Part shown: piece by piece, positions 26,690 to 35,021 of the stretch
How positions within the stretch are numbered: the stretch's first letter is position 1
Layout: every line of letters begins with the position of its first letter
From: Catenibacterium mitsuokai
GTDB taxonomy: Bacteria > Bacillota_I > Bacilli_A > Erysipelotrichales > Coprobacillaceae
DNA: 64,000 nt
Direction: 5' to 3'
Assembly: GCF_025148785.1 (NCBI RefSeq)
Contig: NZ_CP102271.1
Span: 1,915,972 to 1,979,971, forward strand
Position numbers and translations under genes: made by a program
The notes under the pieces: model-generated
What the model saw: only the letters and a program-made list of their open reading frames with translations
Database searches by the model: none
Told to the model about the DNA's origin: nothing

Positions 26690-27163
26690 ATGTCAGATAA
26701 ACAAAATAGCACGCTTGAAGAAGAAAGAGAACCTCTTTCTAAGAGTTGGATTTTTGCAGGTATTGTTCTTTTTCCACTGATTCCTTTTGTGCTGATATAT
26801 TTTAATAAACATATAAAGAAGAAAATGAAGATATTTTTAGGTATTGTTTATTTTGTTTTCTTGTTTGGTGTTTATCAATATGCATGTGTAGCACAAGGAC
26901 CAGTATTAAGTAGTGTGGTTATTCCTGATCAGTATGTAACTGTGAAACAGGGAGAAACATACCAGATTCATTACAAGACTGATCCTCAGAAAGTAAAAGT
27001 AGAATATACACATTATTCATCTCAATATGCAAATGTGGCTAGTGTTGATCAGAAAGGTTTAGTGACTACTATTACTCCTGGTACAACACGTATTACTTTG
27101 ACTGCAGGGGATAATCATCATACTTATAAAAAGAAATATCTTACAATCCATGTGATTGAATAG
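26690..27163 (+). CDS. Membrane protein with Ig-like (Big_2-type) domain
   Basis: A 157-residue protein of unknown function. Two membrane spans (about residues 20-40 and 48-68) precede an extracellular domain. That domain shows the bacterial Ig-like pattern: VTVKQGETYQIHYKTDPQ, then ANVASVDQKGLVTTITPGTTRITLTAGD. This is the Big_2 motif seen in adhesins and cell-wall proteins. A TATAAT lies at about 26655. The IS30 element is inserted just upstream, so the original leader has been displaced. It ends in a clear terminator and is probably monocistronic. Confidence 0.75.
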   Translation: MSDKQNSTLEEEREPLSKSWIFAGIVLFPLIPFVLIYFNKHIKKKMKIFLGIVYFVFLFGVYQYACVAQGPVLSSVVIPDQYVTVKQGETYQIHYKTDPQKVKVEYTHYSSQYANVASVDQKGLVTTITPGTTRITLTAGDNHHTYKKKYLTIHVIE

Positions 27164-27187
27164 AGCGTGTTTACGCTCTTTTTTTGT
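27162..27187 (+). terminator. Rho-independent terminator
   Basis: AGAGCGTG and TACGCTCT pair, followed by seven T, directly after the Ig-like protein gene. Confidence 0.88.
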
Positions 27188-27201
27188 TAGGAGGAAGGAT
27201 T

Positions 27202-28392
27202 ATGAGAAATAAAGATATTTATATTATTACATGTTCCAAATGCGGTAAAGAGAATAGATATGAGGATTATAGCTGTGTCGGACGAGATCAAAGAGAACGT
27301 ATTATTGATGATTCTATTATGTCTTATACATGTCCACATTGTGGAGAGACAACTTTTTTAAAGCATCCCTTGACTTATATAGATCCTGTACATCACTTTA
27401 TTGTACAGTATGGACAGGATAAGGATCAGTTTATTCATGGTGTGGAACAGTTACGGATGACTCCTCTTTATAAAGATTATATATTCCGTTATACAGATTC
27501 CTGGCTGAATTTCAAAGAGAAGATCATGATTCTAGAGAATAGAGATGATCGTTTAATAGAGTTGTATAAGATGGCTTTAAAGAAAGAGTTAAATGAAGAT
27601 ATTCCTTCTTTTTTCTTATTTAATAAGGAAGAAGAAAAAGAACTCATGATTGCGTTAAATCCCAATGGGACACGTGCTTATATCTTTAATAGGAACTGGT
27701 ATGATTTAAAGGAACAGGATCCTGTAATGAATAAGATATTGAAGTATGATACAAGTCTAATAGTAGATAAAGAGTGGGCAGAGCGTCTTTATGATTATCG
27801 TTTAAAGGTATCTTTATGTGAGGTACAGACAAAAATACAAGTAAGGACATATTTAATTCCTTCTTATGATCATATAGATGTTGGTGATTATGTTTATGTA
27901 GAAGAAAATGGAGAAAGAGTGTTAGGACAGGTCATGACTAAGAATTATAAGTCCATCTTTGATATACCTGATCATCTTCATTTTATTGAAAAGACATTAC
28001 CTTTAGAAACAGAGTATGATCAATCTTTAAAAAAAGAATATAAAGAATTATTTCCTGTTAAGAATGAAAGAAAAGAAGCTTTCTTAGAACTTCTAGATAA
28101 TATACGTTTCTATTATTATTTAGAAGAAAAAGATAGGAATGCTTCTAATTATGTCATAGATATTGATGGGTTCCGTTTGATTCCTCTTTATATAGATAGA
28201 GAAGAAGCCATCAATAAGAAACCTATGAATACTTATATATTAAGTGATCTATTAACAGATGTATTAAAGATGACATTTGAAAAGATTGATGGTTATATGA
28301 TTTATGATGAGAAAGAACCTTATATATTAGATTCTCATCTTATTGATCTATTCTTATCCTATACAGCACATAAAAAGACCCAGATCAATTAA
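27202..28392 (+). CDS. CpXC-domain protein
   Basis: Soluble protein of 396 residues. The N terminus has two Cys pairs, ITCSKCGKEN (about 10-16) and YTCPHCGETT (about 43-49), which form the zinc-ribbon-like CpXC domain. The rest is charged, mixed alpha/beta sequence that I do not recognise. CpXC proteins are common in Firmicutes and have no established biochemical role. The ATG at 27202 is set by GGAGGAAGG; a TTG 18 bases upstream is unlikely. The gene ends at a bidirectional terminator facing the DeoR gene. Confidence 0.8.
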   Translation: MRNKDIYIITCSKCGKENRYEDYSCVGRDQRERIIDDSIMSYTCPHCGETTFLKHPLTYIDPVHHFIVQYGQDKDQFIHGVEQLRMTPLYKDYIFRYTDSWLNFKEKIMILENRDDRLIELYKMALKKELNEDIPSFFLFNKEEEKELMIALNPNGTRAYIFNRNWYDLKEQDPVMNKILKYDTSLIVDKEWAERLYDYRLKVSLCEVQTKIQVRTYLIPSYDHIDVGDYVYVEENGERVLGQVMTKNYKSIFDIPDHLHFIEKTLPLETEYDQSLKKEYKELFPVKNERKEAFLELLDNIRFYYYLEEKDRNASNYVIDIDGFRLIPLYIDREEAINKKPMNTYILSDLLTDVLKMTFEKIDGYMIYDEKEPYILDSHLIDLFLSYTAHKKTQIN

Positions 28393-28408
28393 GTCTGGGA
28401 TTTTTTTA
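28376..28408. terminator. Terminator between convergent genes
   Basis: CCCAGA and TCTGGG pair around a nine-base loop, with T runs on the plus strand and an A run upstream. It can serve both convergent genes. Confidence 0.8.
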
Positions 28409-29167
28409 AATGAGTTCTACCTGATGGTCTTTAAATACTTTTACAAGAGAGTGGTCTAATTCTTTTTCACATATATAGCCTGTGAAGTCATCAAGTGAGG
28501 CATAGGCATAGTTTCCATCTTGATTGAGTTTAGCACTTTCTCCTACCATATAGGCTTTCTTACTTGCATTGATGGCTGTCTTTTTAGTGATACCATCGTT
28601 TGTTTCATAGGTTGTAATGACATTATGTTCTAAATCAATACCAACAACACCAATAAATGAAATATCAAAACGATATTTTCTAATCAAGTGATCTGTAAGT
28701 GCACCTACAAATCCATCTTTTACCTGATTGAAGTCTCCTCCTAAAAAGATGAGTCTCACTGCACTGTTTTGTCTATAGAGCTGCATAATATCAATCATAT
28801 TTGTCACAATAGTGAGTGCGATATTCTTTTCAAATATGAGTTTTGCGATTTCTAAATTGATTGTAGATATATCCAGGAAGATCACATAGCCCTTTTCTAG
28901 TTCATTAACAGCTTTAGAGGCAATGATTTTCTTTTCTTCACTATAAAGTTCGACACGTTCTGATACATTGGTATGATGTAAATTAACACGTACATTGACT
29001 GCACCGCCATGTACTCTTTTAAGTTTCCCTGCCTTTTCTAAGAGTGTGAGATCTTTACGGATACAATCTTCTGTCACGCCAAAAGATGAAGCCAGTTCTT
29101 TCACAAAGACCTGTCCATTAATATTCAGTTTTGTAATGATTTGTTGATGACGTTTTTTCTGTGACAT
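28406..29167 (-). CDS. DeoR-family transcriptional regulator
   Basis: Cytoplasmic regulator of 253 residues. An N-terminal HTH (RHQQIITKLNINGQVFVKELASSFGVTEDCIRKDLTLLEKAGKLKRVHGGAV) is followed by a DeoR sugar-phosphate sensor domain related to ribose-5-phosphate isomerase folds (FLDISTINLEIAKLIFEKNI; VRLIFLGGDFNQVKDGFVG). The start codon is preceded by AAGGGAG that lies inside the end of the upstream gene, so it is translationally linked to that flavoprotein-like gene. No sugar operon is adjacent, so its target is unknown. Confidence 0.92.
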   Translation of the reverse strand: MSQKKRHQQIITKLNINGQVFVKELASSFGVTEDCIRKDLTLLEKAGKLKRVHGGAVNVRVNLHHTNVSERVELYSEEKKIIASKAVNELEKGYVIFLDISTINLEIAKLIFEKNIALTIVTNMIDIMQLYRQNSAVRLIFLGGDFNQVKDGFVGALTDHLIRKYRFDISFIGVVGIDLEHNVITTYETNDGITKKTAINASKKAYMVGESAKLNQDGNYAYASLDDFTGYICEKELDHSLVKVFKDHQVELI

Positions 29168-29168
29168 C

Positions 29169-29630
29169 TTATACTCCCTTAAAATGATTTTTTCCAGTCA
29201 CCTGACTCAAAGTAATCTTATAAACATGGCATGTGTCTATATAATCCTTATTATAAGGATATGTTTCATAACCACAATGCGTTAGAATAGATTCCATCGC
29301 TTCATCATATAAGTCATGAGGAACTGGTTCGACAATTCCTTTTCCAATAATAGATGAATAAGAATTAGAGACTGTCTTATCTGGTTTATAAAAATATTCA
29401 TATAATGTTTCTGCCTGCACACCAACATGATGATTTTCTTTAATAAGATGAGTCATCTTTCCTTCTCTTGGTGTATAGATATAAAGTACTATTTTGTCTT
29501 GATCCTCTCCTATTCCAAAGTTCATTGGAACAATATAAGGACAGTCATCATCTTGAAATGCGATATGCAATGTATCAAAATGATGAAGCATCTCCCTTAA
29601 CTGATTTAAATCTTCTACTGTTTCTGCCAT
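29169..29630 (-). CDS. Pyridoxamine 5-phosphate oxidase-like (NimA-type) split-barrel flavoprotein
   Basis: A 153-residue protein. The segments HIAFQDDDCPYIVPMNFGI, KIVLYIYTPREGKMTHLIKENHHVGVQAE and YSSIIGKGIVEPV are typical of the PNPOx-like split barrel that binds FMN or heme, as in NimA-type nitroimidazole-resistance proteins. The exact substrate is not predictable. It forms a two-gene unit with the DeoR regulator, whose ATG follows its stop by one base. Confidence 0.87.
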   Translation of the reverse strand: MAETVEDLNQLREMLHHFDTLHIAFQDDDCPYIVPMNFGIGEDQDKIVLYIYTPREGKMTHLIKENHHVGVQAETLYEYFYKPDKTVSNSYSSIIGKGIVEPVPHDLYDEAMESILTHCGYETYPYNKDYIDTCHVYKITLSQVTGKNHFKGV

Positions 29631-29663
29631 TTCTCTCTCCCCTTTTGTATCTATTTTAACACA

Positions 29664-30260
29664 TTAGATGAAAGAAAAACTGTAAGCGGTTAAAAAAATC
29701 CCAAAATAATAGAAGAAAATATTCAAAATTCCTAATATCTGGTACTTATTTCTCTTATAGAAGACAAGAAGTACATCTGATAAGAGATAGAGAATAAAGC
29801 CTAATGCCATCATCTTGAAGTTAAGTATATTCATAGTTATGGCTGTAAGAATACTTTTAGCTGTCAGCCAGACGAGCGCAAATATATAGCTGGTGATTTC
29901 TGTTTTATATTCTATATCTTTAGAATAAGTCACTATTTCCAATAAGATCATAGATACTACTGGCACAATAAGTTCTATATAGGTGAATGGCTGATAATGA
30001 TAATAAAAGAATAGACAAGCAATATCACCTATAAGAAATGCATTAAGTCCATACTTAAATAGATTTTTCTTACATAGGAGTAGATCTCCTATCATGAATG
30101 CGAGTAATCCTGGCAAGATAAGAAGAAATAGTTTTGTCTGATGGGATAAGTAGGCAGTGAGAATAAAGCCAAATGAACAGAGTCCTTTTGTATAGATATG
30201 ATAACGTGTACGCCATGTACAAGCCATAATAAGAAATAATAAAATATATAGTAATATCAT
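29664..30260 (-). CDS. YhhN-family membrane protein (lysoplasmalogenase-like)
   Basis: Integral membrane protein of 198 residues with about seven spans. The family pattern is visible in LPGLLAFMIGDLLLCKK (Asp in a membrane span) and GFILYLLSDVLLVFYKR, as in YhhN/TMEM86 proteins. Animal members hydrolyse lysoplasmalogen. A bacterial role in ether-lipid turnover is inferred from the family only. The gene is divergent from the HAD gene and may be co-transcribed with the two genes that follow it on the minus strand. Confidence 0.75.
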   Translation of the reverse strand: MILLYILLFLIMACTWRTRYHIYTKGLCSFGFILTAYLSHQTKLFLLILPGLLAFMIGDLLLCKKNLFKYGLNAFLIGDIACLFFYYHYQPFTYIELIVPVVSMILLEIVTYSKDIEYKTEITSYIFALVWLTAKSILTAITMNILNFKMMALGFILYLLSDVLLVFYKRNKYQILGILNIFFYYFGIFLTAYSFSFI

Positions 30261-30339
30261 ATATAACTTCCTTTCTGAAATAGTCTACCATAAATCAAAG
30301 ATGTGTGCTATAGTGGTGCTCAAAGGGGGGATAAGACAA

Positions 30340-31158
30340 ATGATCAAATTAATTGCGACAGATATGGATGGAACATTCCTAGATAATAAGAAGCAGTTTG
30401 ATAAGTCTTTTATTGATTTATTTTTTGAAATGAAGGAACAGGGTGTACTGTTTGTGGCTGCAAGCGGTAACCAGTATGCCAGACTTTATCAGAAGTTCTT
30501 ACCTATGAGTGAGGATATGTATTTTATTGCGGATGGAGGCAGTTATATTGCGAAGGGTCCAAATACATTAGAAGTATTTGATATGAACCGTAAGAAAGCA
30601 TTTCTTGCAATAGAGAGAGTAAAGGAACATTATCCTGATTTTAAGATTGTAGTAGCAGGAGAAAAGTATGCTTACGCAAGAAAGAAGGATCATCTGACTA
30701 AAGAACTGACTACTTATTATTGTTCAAATAAGTTGATTGATGATTTTGATGAAATTGATGAACCTATTACTAAGATTGCGATACTTGATCCTAGTGGAGA
30801 TATTAAGAATAATGCAGGAGATATTACTTCTATCTTACCTAGTGGGTTACAGATTATTACATCGGGTAATGAATGGATGGATATTCAAAGAGATGGTGTA
30901 AATAAGGGTCTTGGTATGCGTTATATTCAGGAACATGAACATATTTCTAGAGATGAATGTCTTGCTTTTGGTGACCAGATGAATGATTATGCTTTATTAA
31001 AGTCTGTGAAGTATGGTTTTGCGATGGAGAATGCAGTAGATGAAATCAAGAAGCTGGCATATGGTATTACTGATTCTAATGAAGATCAGGGATGCTTAAA
31101 AATTATTAAAAAAGCGCTTAGAAAAAATAAAGAACAGGCCGCTAACGACCTGCTTTAA
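30340..31158 (+). CDS. Cof-type HAD hydrolase
   Basis: Sugar-phosphate or nucleotide phosphatase of the Cof subfamily, 272 residues. Motif I is ATDMDGTFLD (nucleophile Asp and acid Asp), motif II is AASGN, the lysine is in VNKGLGM, and motif IV is LAFGDQMNDYALL. A C2-type cap lies between. I chose the ATG at 30340 after AAAGGGGGG because homology begins there; an upstream in-frame ATG lacks a binding site. The 3-prime end overlaps the convergent phosphoesterase-kinase gene by 17 bases. Substrate is unknown. Confidence 0.92.
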   Translation: MIKLIATDMDGTFLDNKKQFDKSFIDLFFEMKEQGVLFVAASGNQYARLYQKFLPMSEDMYFIADGGSYIAKGPNTLEVFDMNRKKAFLAIERVKEHYPDFKIVVAGEKYAYARKKDHLTKELTTYYCSNKLIDDFDEIDEPITKIAILDPSGDIKNNAGDITSILPSGLQIITSGNEWMDIQRDGVNKGLGMRYIQEHEHISRDECLAFGDQMNDYALLKSVKYGFAMENAVDEIKKLAYGITDSNEDQGCLKIIKKALRKNKEQAANDLL

Positions 31159-32182
31159 AATAAAAATCACAATGATTTTGGATATCAAAGGAAGAAAAGT
31201 ATTTTTCTTCTAATGGTATCCATTTTTTTATGAACATGTTAAGGGCTTCTTTTCCATTTCTTTCTTCTATACGTTTATATCGTAATGATTCATCTATATC
31301 TAAGAATATAGTCATATCATAATCATCAATAAGCTCAGGATGACATGAATAAGACCCTTCTATGATATTAATAGGTTTATAAGAGTATAAGGCTCCTTCA
31401 CTTATAGACATTGTGGAACAATCAAAAGGGCGATAAAGAACATCTTGATGTTCTTTTAGAGGTTCTAATACTTCTTTTTTAAATCTTTCTCTATCTACAT
31501 TACCACCTGGTTCATTATAGCGCTCCTGCGTACGCTGATATTCCTGAAGATAGAAATCATCCATATGAAATATATGACAATCAAAATACGCTTTTAATTT
31601 ATTCGCAAGAGTTGTTTTCCCACTTCCACATCTTCCATCTATTGCGATAGTGACATGTCCCTTTTGTTGATATATTTTATTAATTGCTTCTAATACATCC
31701 TGTTCCTTATAAGGAAGATATTTTAAACCTTCTTCTAAGTAATGGGCCTGTAAGAGTTCTACTTTGATATCTTTTGTAGAGACTTCTTGAAGTGTTCTGT
31801 CCCCTTCTTCTGCTTTTCTTAAAATGGTTATATGAGGATAAAAGGGTTTATCATCAAAAGGAATATCATGCTGCTTCAATGTATTTCTTAGTGTATTCAC
31901 ATAAGCATCTAATTCAGGATTTTCTTTGACTCCTACCCAGTATATCTTCTTGAAATGGCCAATACGGTTAGTAGTGATGGTGATTTCAGGAAAAGGAATA
32001 GATTGTATAATCTCCATGATTTCATCCTGTCTATTTGTTTCACCAAAGAAAGCTAAAGTCATATGAAGATTATCTGGATCATAATACTTGCCTTTAATAC
32101 CTTCTTCCTTTAAAGAATCTATAATATGAACCAGTTCTTCTTTAAAAGAAGAATTAAATGTAAGTGCGATAAATTGTCTCAT
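31142..32182 (-). CDS. Fusion of 2H phosphoesterase (LigT/ThpR-like) and uridine kinase-like domain
   Basis: A 346-residue two-domain protein. Residues 1-150 are a 2H phosphoesterase with both catalytic motifs, HMT at 40-42 and HIT at 117-119, like the RNA 2-prime,3-prime-cyclic phosphodiesterase ThpR. Residues 175-346 are a P-loop kinase: IDGRCGSGKTTL (182-192), HMDDFYL near 207 and a LIEGSYS-type segment (NIIEGSYSCHPEL), typical of uridine kinase-like proteins. No stop or frameshift lies between. The start at 32182 has AAAGGATG nearby. A role in RNA end or nucleoside salvage is inferred. Confidence 0.85.
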   Translation of the reverse strand: MRQFIALTFNSSFKEELVHIIDSLKEEGIKGKYYDPDNLHMTLAFFGETNRQDEIMEIIQSIPFPEITITTNRIGHFKKIYWVGVKENPELDAYVNTLRNTLKQHDIPFDDKPFYPHITILRKAEEGDRTLQEVSTKDIKVELLQAHYLEEGLKYLPYKEQDVLEAINKIYQQKGHVTIAIDGRCGSGKTTLANKLKAYFDCHIFHMDDFYLQEYQRTQERYNEPGGNVDRERFKKEVLEPLKEHQDVLYRPFDCSTMSISEGALYSYKPINIIEGSYSCHPELIDDYDMTIFLDIDESLRYKRIEERNGKEALNMFIKKWIPLEEKYFSSFDIQNHCDFYFKAGR

Positions 32183-32202
32183 AAAATTCATCCTTTCCAT
32201 GA

Positions 32203-32293
32203 TATAATGAACAAGCTATGTGCATGTAGCTCAACGGGATAGAGCATCAGACTCCGGCTCTGAAGACTGCAGGTTCAAATCCTGTCATGCACG
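32203..32293 (+). tRNA. tRNA-Arg (anticodon CCG)
   Basis: The mature tRNA is 32220-32293; the entry also includes its TATAAT at 32203-32208. The acceptor arms GTGCATG and CATGCAC pair fully. The anticodon loop CTCCGGC sits on TCAGA/TCTGA. The T arm has GTTCAAATC. The 3-prime CCA is not encoded. A terminator follows. Confidence 0.95.
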
Positions 32294-32300
32294 TCAACAA

Positions 32301-32333
32301 GGAAAAAAAGGCAGCACAAGCTGCCTTTTATTA
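32301..32333. terminator. Bidirectional terminator between tRNA-Arg and the antiterminator gene
   Basis: AAAGGCAGC and GCTGCCTTT pair around ACAA, with T runs on both strands. Confidence 0.88.
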
Positions 32334-33158
32334 TACACTTTGTCTAATTCTTTCTATATGTATCGCAAGATAGCCTATTTCTTCATCGGATATCTTTTCT
32401 AGAATCAGCTTTTCTATATAATCCGCTACACGACATGCCACTGCATAGCTTTCTGGAAACTTTTCTTTTGTATAGTCAGTCATAGAAACCTGCACATCTT
32501 CTTTACGATCTATTCGTACCATTAAGAACTTGATGTGATTTACTAAACGAATATATGCAATTGAGTCTTCATCAATCACTATATTGAAGGTTTCTTCTAC
32601 ATAAGTGACTGTCTGATGAATAATGCTGGCAACCTGTAATGAACGTGCAGGTGGCTGAGAACTCAAAGCTGCATGAATATGAAGAGAAATATAACCAATT
32701 TCATCATCAGTGATTTCATACCCTAATCTTCTTTTAATGATCTTTCTTGCTTTTGTAGCAACTTCATATTCATCTGCAAACAATAATCGAATATCACTTG
32801 TAAGAGGGTTTGAAATCACCATATCATTCTTAATACGATCAATAGAGAATGCGATATGGTCTGCAAGAGGTAAAAGAATCTTGGTGTCAATATCACCAAA
32901 TTCCTTTTCTGCATAACGAATAATTTCATTGGCTATTTCTAAAAAGATAGGATCAACCCCCTGCAATACATTCTTCCCTGTATTCTTTTCCAAACTATAG
33001 CATTTAATATTCTTTCCAGGATTCTCAATTACATCTCCTGCTTTTCTTTTGAAGCCTATTCCTTTCCCTAGTAATATAACTTCTTTATTGAGTTCATCTT
33101 TTGCGACAACTCCGTTATTGTTTAGCGTTCCAATGACTTCATAACGCTGTTTTTTCAC
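32331..33158 (-). CDS. PRD-containing BglG/GlcT-family transcriptional antiterminator
   Basis: RNA-binding antiterminator controlled by PTS phosphorylation. The protein has about 275 residues. The N-terminal CAT domain (LNNNGVVAKDELNKEVILLGKGIGF) is followed by two PRDs (about 70-165 and 175-275), each with conserved histidines (LADHIAFSIDR, LHIHAAL, VNHIKFL, LAIHIERI). The GTG at 33158 is preferred because AAGGAG lies six bases upstream; the longer frame overlaps the PTS gene. It follows the EIICB gene by one base. I found no RAT-like sequence in the EIICB leader, so the RNA target is unresolved. Confidence 0.92.
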   Translation of the reverse strand: MKKQRYEVIGTLNNNGVVAKDELNKEVILLGKGIGFKRKAGDVIENPGKNIKCYSLEKNTGKNVLQGVDPIFLEIANEIIRYAEKEFGDIDTKILLPLADHIAFSIDRIKNDMVISNPLTSDIRLLFADEYEVATKARKIIKRRLGYEITDDEIGYISLHIHAALSSQPPARSLQVASIIHQTVTYVEETFNIVIDEDSIAYIRLVNHIKFLMVRIDRKEDVQVSMTDYTKEKFPESYAVACRVADYIEKLILEKISDEEIGYLAIHIERIRQSV

Positions 33159-33159
33159 T

Positions 33160-34752
33160 TTATTCTCCTTCATGTAATATCTGTTTTATTTCTGATACGA
33201 TAATGACAACATGTGGTCCATAAGTAATTTGTATACCTTCTCCACGCATATATATACCTGCAGCACCTGTTGCCTTTAAGGCTTCCTCATCAACTAATGT
33301 TGGATTCTTTAAAGTCGCACGCAGACGTGTTGTACATGTATCAACATCTAATATATTAGGAATACCACCTAATGCTTCTACAATAGAATGAGACACAGAA
33401 CTGTCTACGTCAAGACTTTTCTTTCTAGAATAGTCTTTTTTTGTATGCAGCTGTGTATCTTCTCCTCTACCTACTGTTTTAAAATCATAACGTTTAATCA
33501 TAAACTTAAAGATTGAATAATAAAGCAAGAAATAAATAAAACCTATTATTGGGACAAAGACCCAGTTTGTTTTACTATTTCCCTGTAATATACCAAACAA
33601 GAAAAAATCAATCGCTCCTGCACTAAAAGTGAGTCCAATCGAAATATTTAAAGCCTGTGCCACTGCATATGCACTTCCTGCTAGAAGCGCATGAATCAAA
33701 AAGAGTGGCGGTGCTTGAAATAAGAATGTGAATTCAATTGGTTCAGTAATACCTGTTAATATAGAAGTCAATGAGGCAGAAAGTAATAAACCTCCTGTTT
33801 TTTTACGCTGACTTGGTCTTGCACAATGATACATTGCAAGGGCTGCACCTGGTAAACCAAACATCATAAAGATATATTCACCAGTAAAGAAACGAGTGGC
33901 TTCTACATTGAAATGAGTCACATGAGGTGAAGCAAGCTGCGCAAAGAAGATATTCTGAGCCCCCTGGATCACTTGTCCATCCACTACCATACTGCCACCA
34001 AGTCCTGTCTGCCAGAATGGAAGATAGAACACATGATGTAATCCAAAAGGAATCAACATACGCTTGACAAAGCCAAATACGAATGTACCTGCATAACTGC
34101 TGTCTCTTACAAAAACACCTAAGTGATAAATGGCTTCCTGAACGGGAGGCCATATATTATAGAATATAATTCCTACAAATACAGAAACAATAGAACAGAT
34201 AACTGGGACAAAACGTGTGCCTGCAAAGAATGATAAGTAATCGGGAAGTCGCGTCATATAGAACCTATTATGAAGATAAGCAACACCAAGTCCTACTACT
34301 ATACCACCAAAGACACCTACATCTAAAGATTGAATACCACAAATCGTATTGATTGTACCTAATCTGACAAAATCAGCCACCTTTCCATCTACTATAAAAC
34401 CATTGATAGTAAGTAAGGCATTAATAGAAGCATGCATAATTAAAAAGCTAACCAATGCAGAGAAAGCCGCAGTGGCTTTTTCATGTTTAGCCATGCCCAT
34501 AGCTATGCCCACTGCAAATAGAACAGGAAGATTATCAAAGACAATATTTCCAGCATTGCACATAATAGTAAACAGTGCATTGAGTGGTGTTCCTTTTCCA
34601 AGCATGAATTGAAGATGGTAGGCCTGAATCATTGTTTCATTTGTAAATGAACGCCCTATACCCATCAATAGACCAGCAATAGGTAAAACAGCAATAGGAA
34701 TCATAAAGCTCTTTCCTACACGTTGCAGTTTACTAAATAGCTTATCAAACAT
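33160..34752 (-). CDS. PTS glucose/maltose-family EIICB component
   Basis: Sugar permease-phosphotransferase of 530 residues with no EIIA domain. The EIIC part has about ten membrane spans, FFAGTRFVPVI and the substrate-loop GITEPIEFTFLF. The EIIB part near the C terminus has DVDTCTTRLR with phospho-Cys473. Architecture fits the glucose/N-acetylglucosamine/maltose superfamily. The sugar cannot be fixed without phylogeny. It is co-transcribed with a PRD antiterminator. The missing EIIA would come from a separate or Crr-type protein. Confidence 0.93.
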   Translation of the reverse strand: MFDKLFSKLQRVGKSFMIPIAVLPIAGLLMGIGRSFTNETMIQAYHLQFMLGKGTPLNALFTIMCNAGNIVFDNLPVLFAVGIAMGMAKHEKATAAFSALVSFLIMHASINALLTINGFIVDGKVADFVRLGTINTICGIQSLDVGVFGGIVVGLGVAYLHNRFYMTRLPDYLSFFAGTRFVPVICSIVSVFVGIIFYNIWPPVQEAIYHLGVFVRDSSYAGTFVFGFVKRMLIPFGLHHVFYLPFWQTGLGGSMVVDGQVIQGAQNIFFAQLASPHVTHFNVEATRFFTGEYIFMMFGLPGAALAMYHCARPSQRKKTGGLLLSASLTSILTGITEPIEFTFLFQAPPLFLIHALLAGSAYAVAQALNISIGLTFSAGAIDFFLFGILQGNSKTNWVFVPIIGFIYFLLYYSIFKFMIKRYDFKTVGRGEDTQLHTKKDYSRKKSLDVDSSVSHSIVEALGGIPNILDVDTCTTRLRATLKNPTLVDEEALKATGAAGIYMRGEGIQITYGPHVVIIVSEIKQILHEGE

Positions 34753-34844
34753 GATTCTTCCTCCTTCTTCGTCTTTTAATCTATTCTATCATTATATAGG
34801 ATGAAAATCTAATGCTTTTGTAATAGGATTCTTTCTGTTTTTCT

Positions 34845-34865
34845 TACAAAATAACGCATTTTGTA
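34845..34865. promoter_or_regulatory. Inverted repeat TACAAAAT-N5-ATTTTGTA
   Basis: A perfect 8-5-8 palindrome in the divergent space between the PTS gene and the NlpC/P60 gene. There is no T run, so an operator is more likely than a terminator. Confidence 0.4.
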
Positions 34866-34870
34866 TAATT

Positions 34871-34953
34871 CTTAAGTTATTTTTAAAAATTTCTTAATTC
34901 ATTTTTATATGATAAATACAACACTTTTTGATACTTCTTAAAAATTTCTTAAG
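34871..34953. promoter_or_regulatory. CTTAAG-type repeats in 11-bp phase, possible response-regulator sites
   Basis: Hexamers CTTAAG (34871), TTTAAA (34882), CTTAAT (34893), CTTAAA (34937) and CTTAAG (34948) all lie at multiples of 11 bases. On the minus strand the last pair reads CTTAAG-N5-TTTAAG, close to the streptococcal CiaR site. They end about seven bases before the presumed -35. Confidence 0.45.
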
Positions 34954-34982
34954 ATTTTTCTTTATTTTTTGATATGAGGTGT

Positions 34983-34988
34983 TATAAT
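34983..34988 (+). promoter_or_regulatory. -10 element of the NlpC/P60 gene promoter
   Basis: A perfect TATAAT, 34 bases upstream of the ATG. The sequence 17 bases further upstream (CTTTAT) is a poor -35, which fits an activator-dependent promoter. Confidence 0.6.
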
Positions 34989-35021
34989 AGATGCTGTCGA
35001 AAGACAAAAGGAGAGAGAAAA

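Noticed and set aside
34753-34860. RAT sequence and terminator for the PRD antiterminator in the PTS EIICB leader
   Set aside because: No GGATTGTTACTG-like sequence or overlapping terminator hairpin could be found, so I do not annotate one.
34974-35021. Longer start for the NlpC/P60 protein at 34974
   Set aside because: It lies within the promoter and 5-prime leader. AAAGGAGAG is positioned for the ATG at 35022, and the signal segment starts there.
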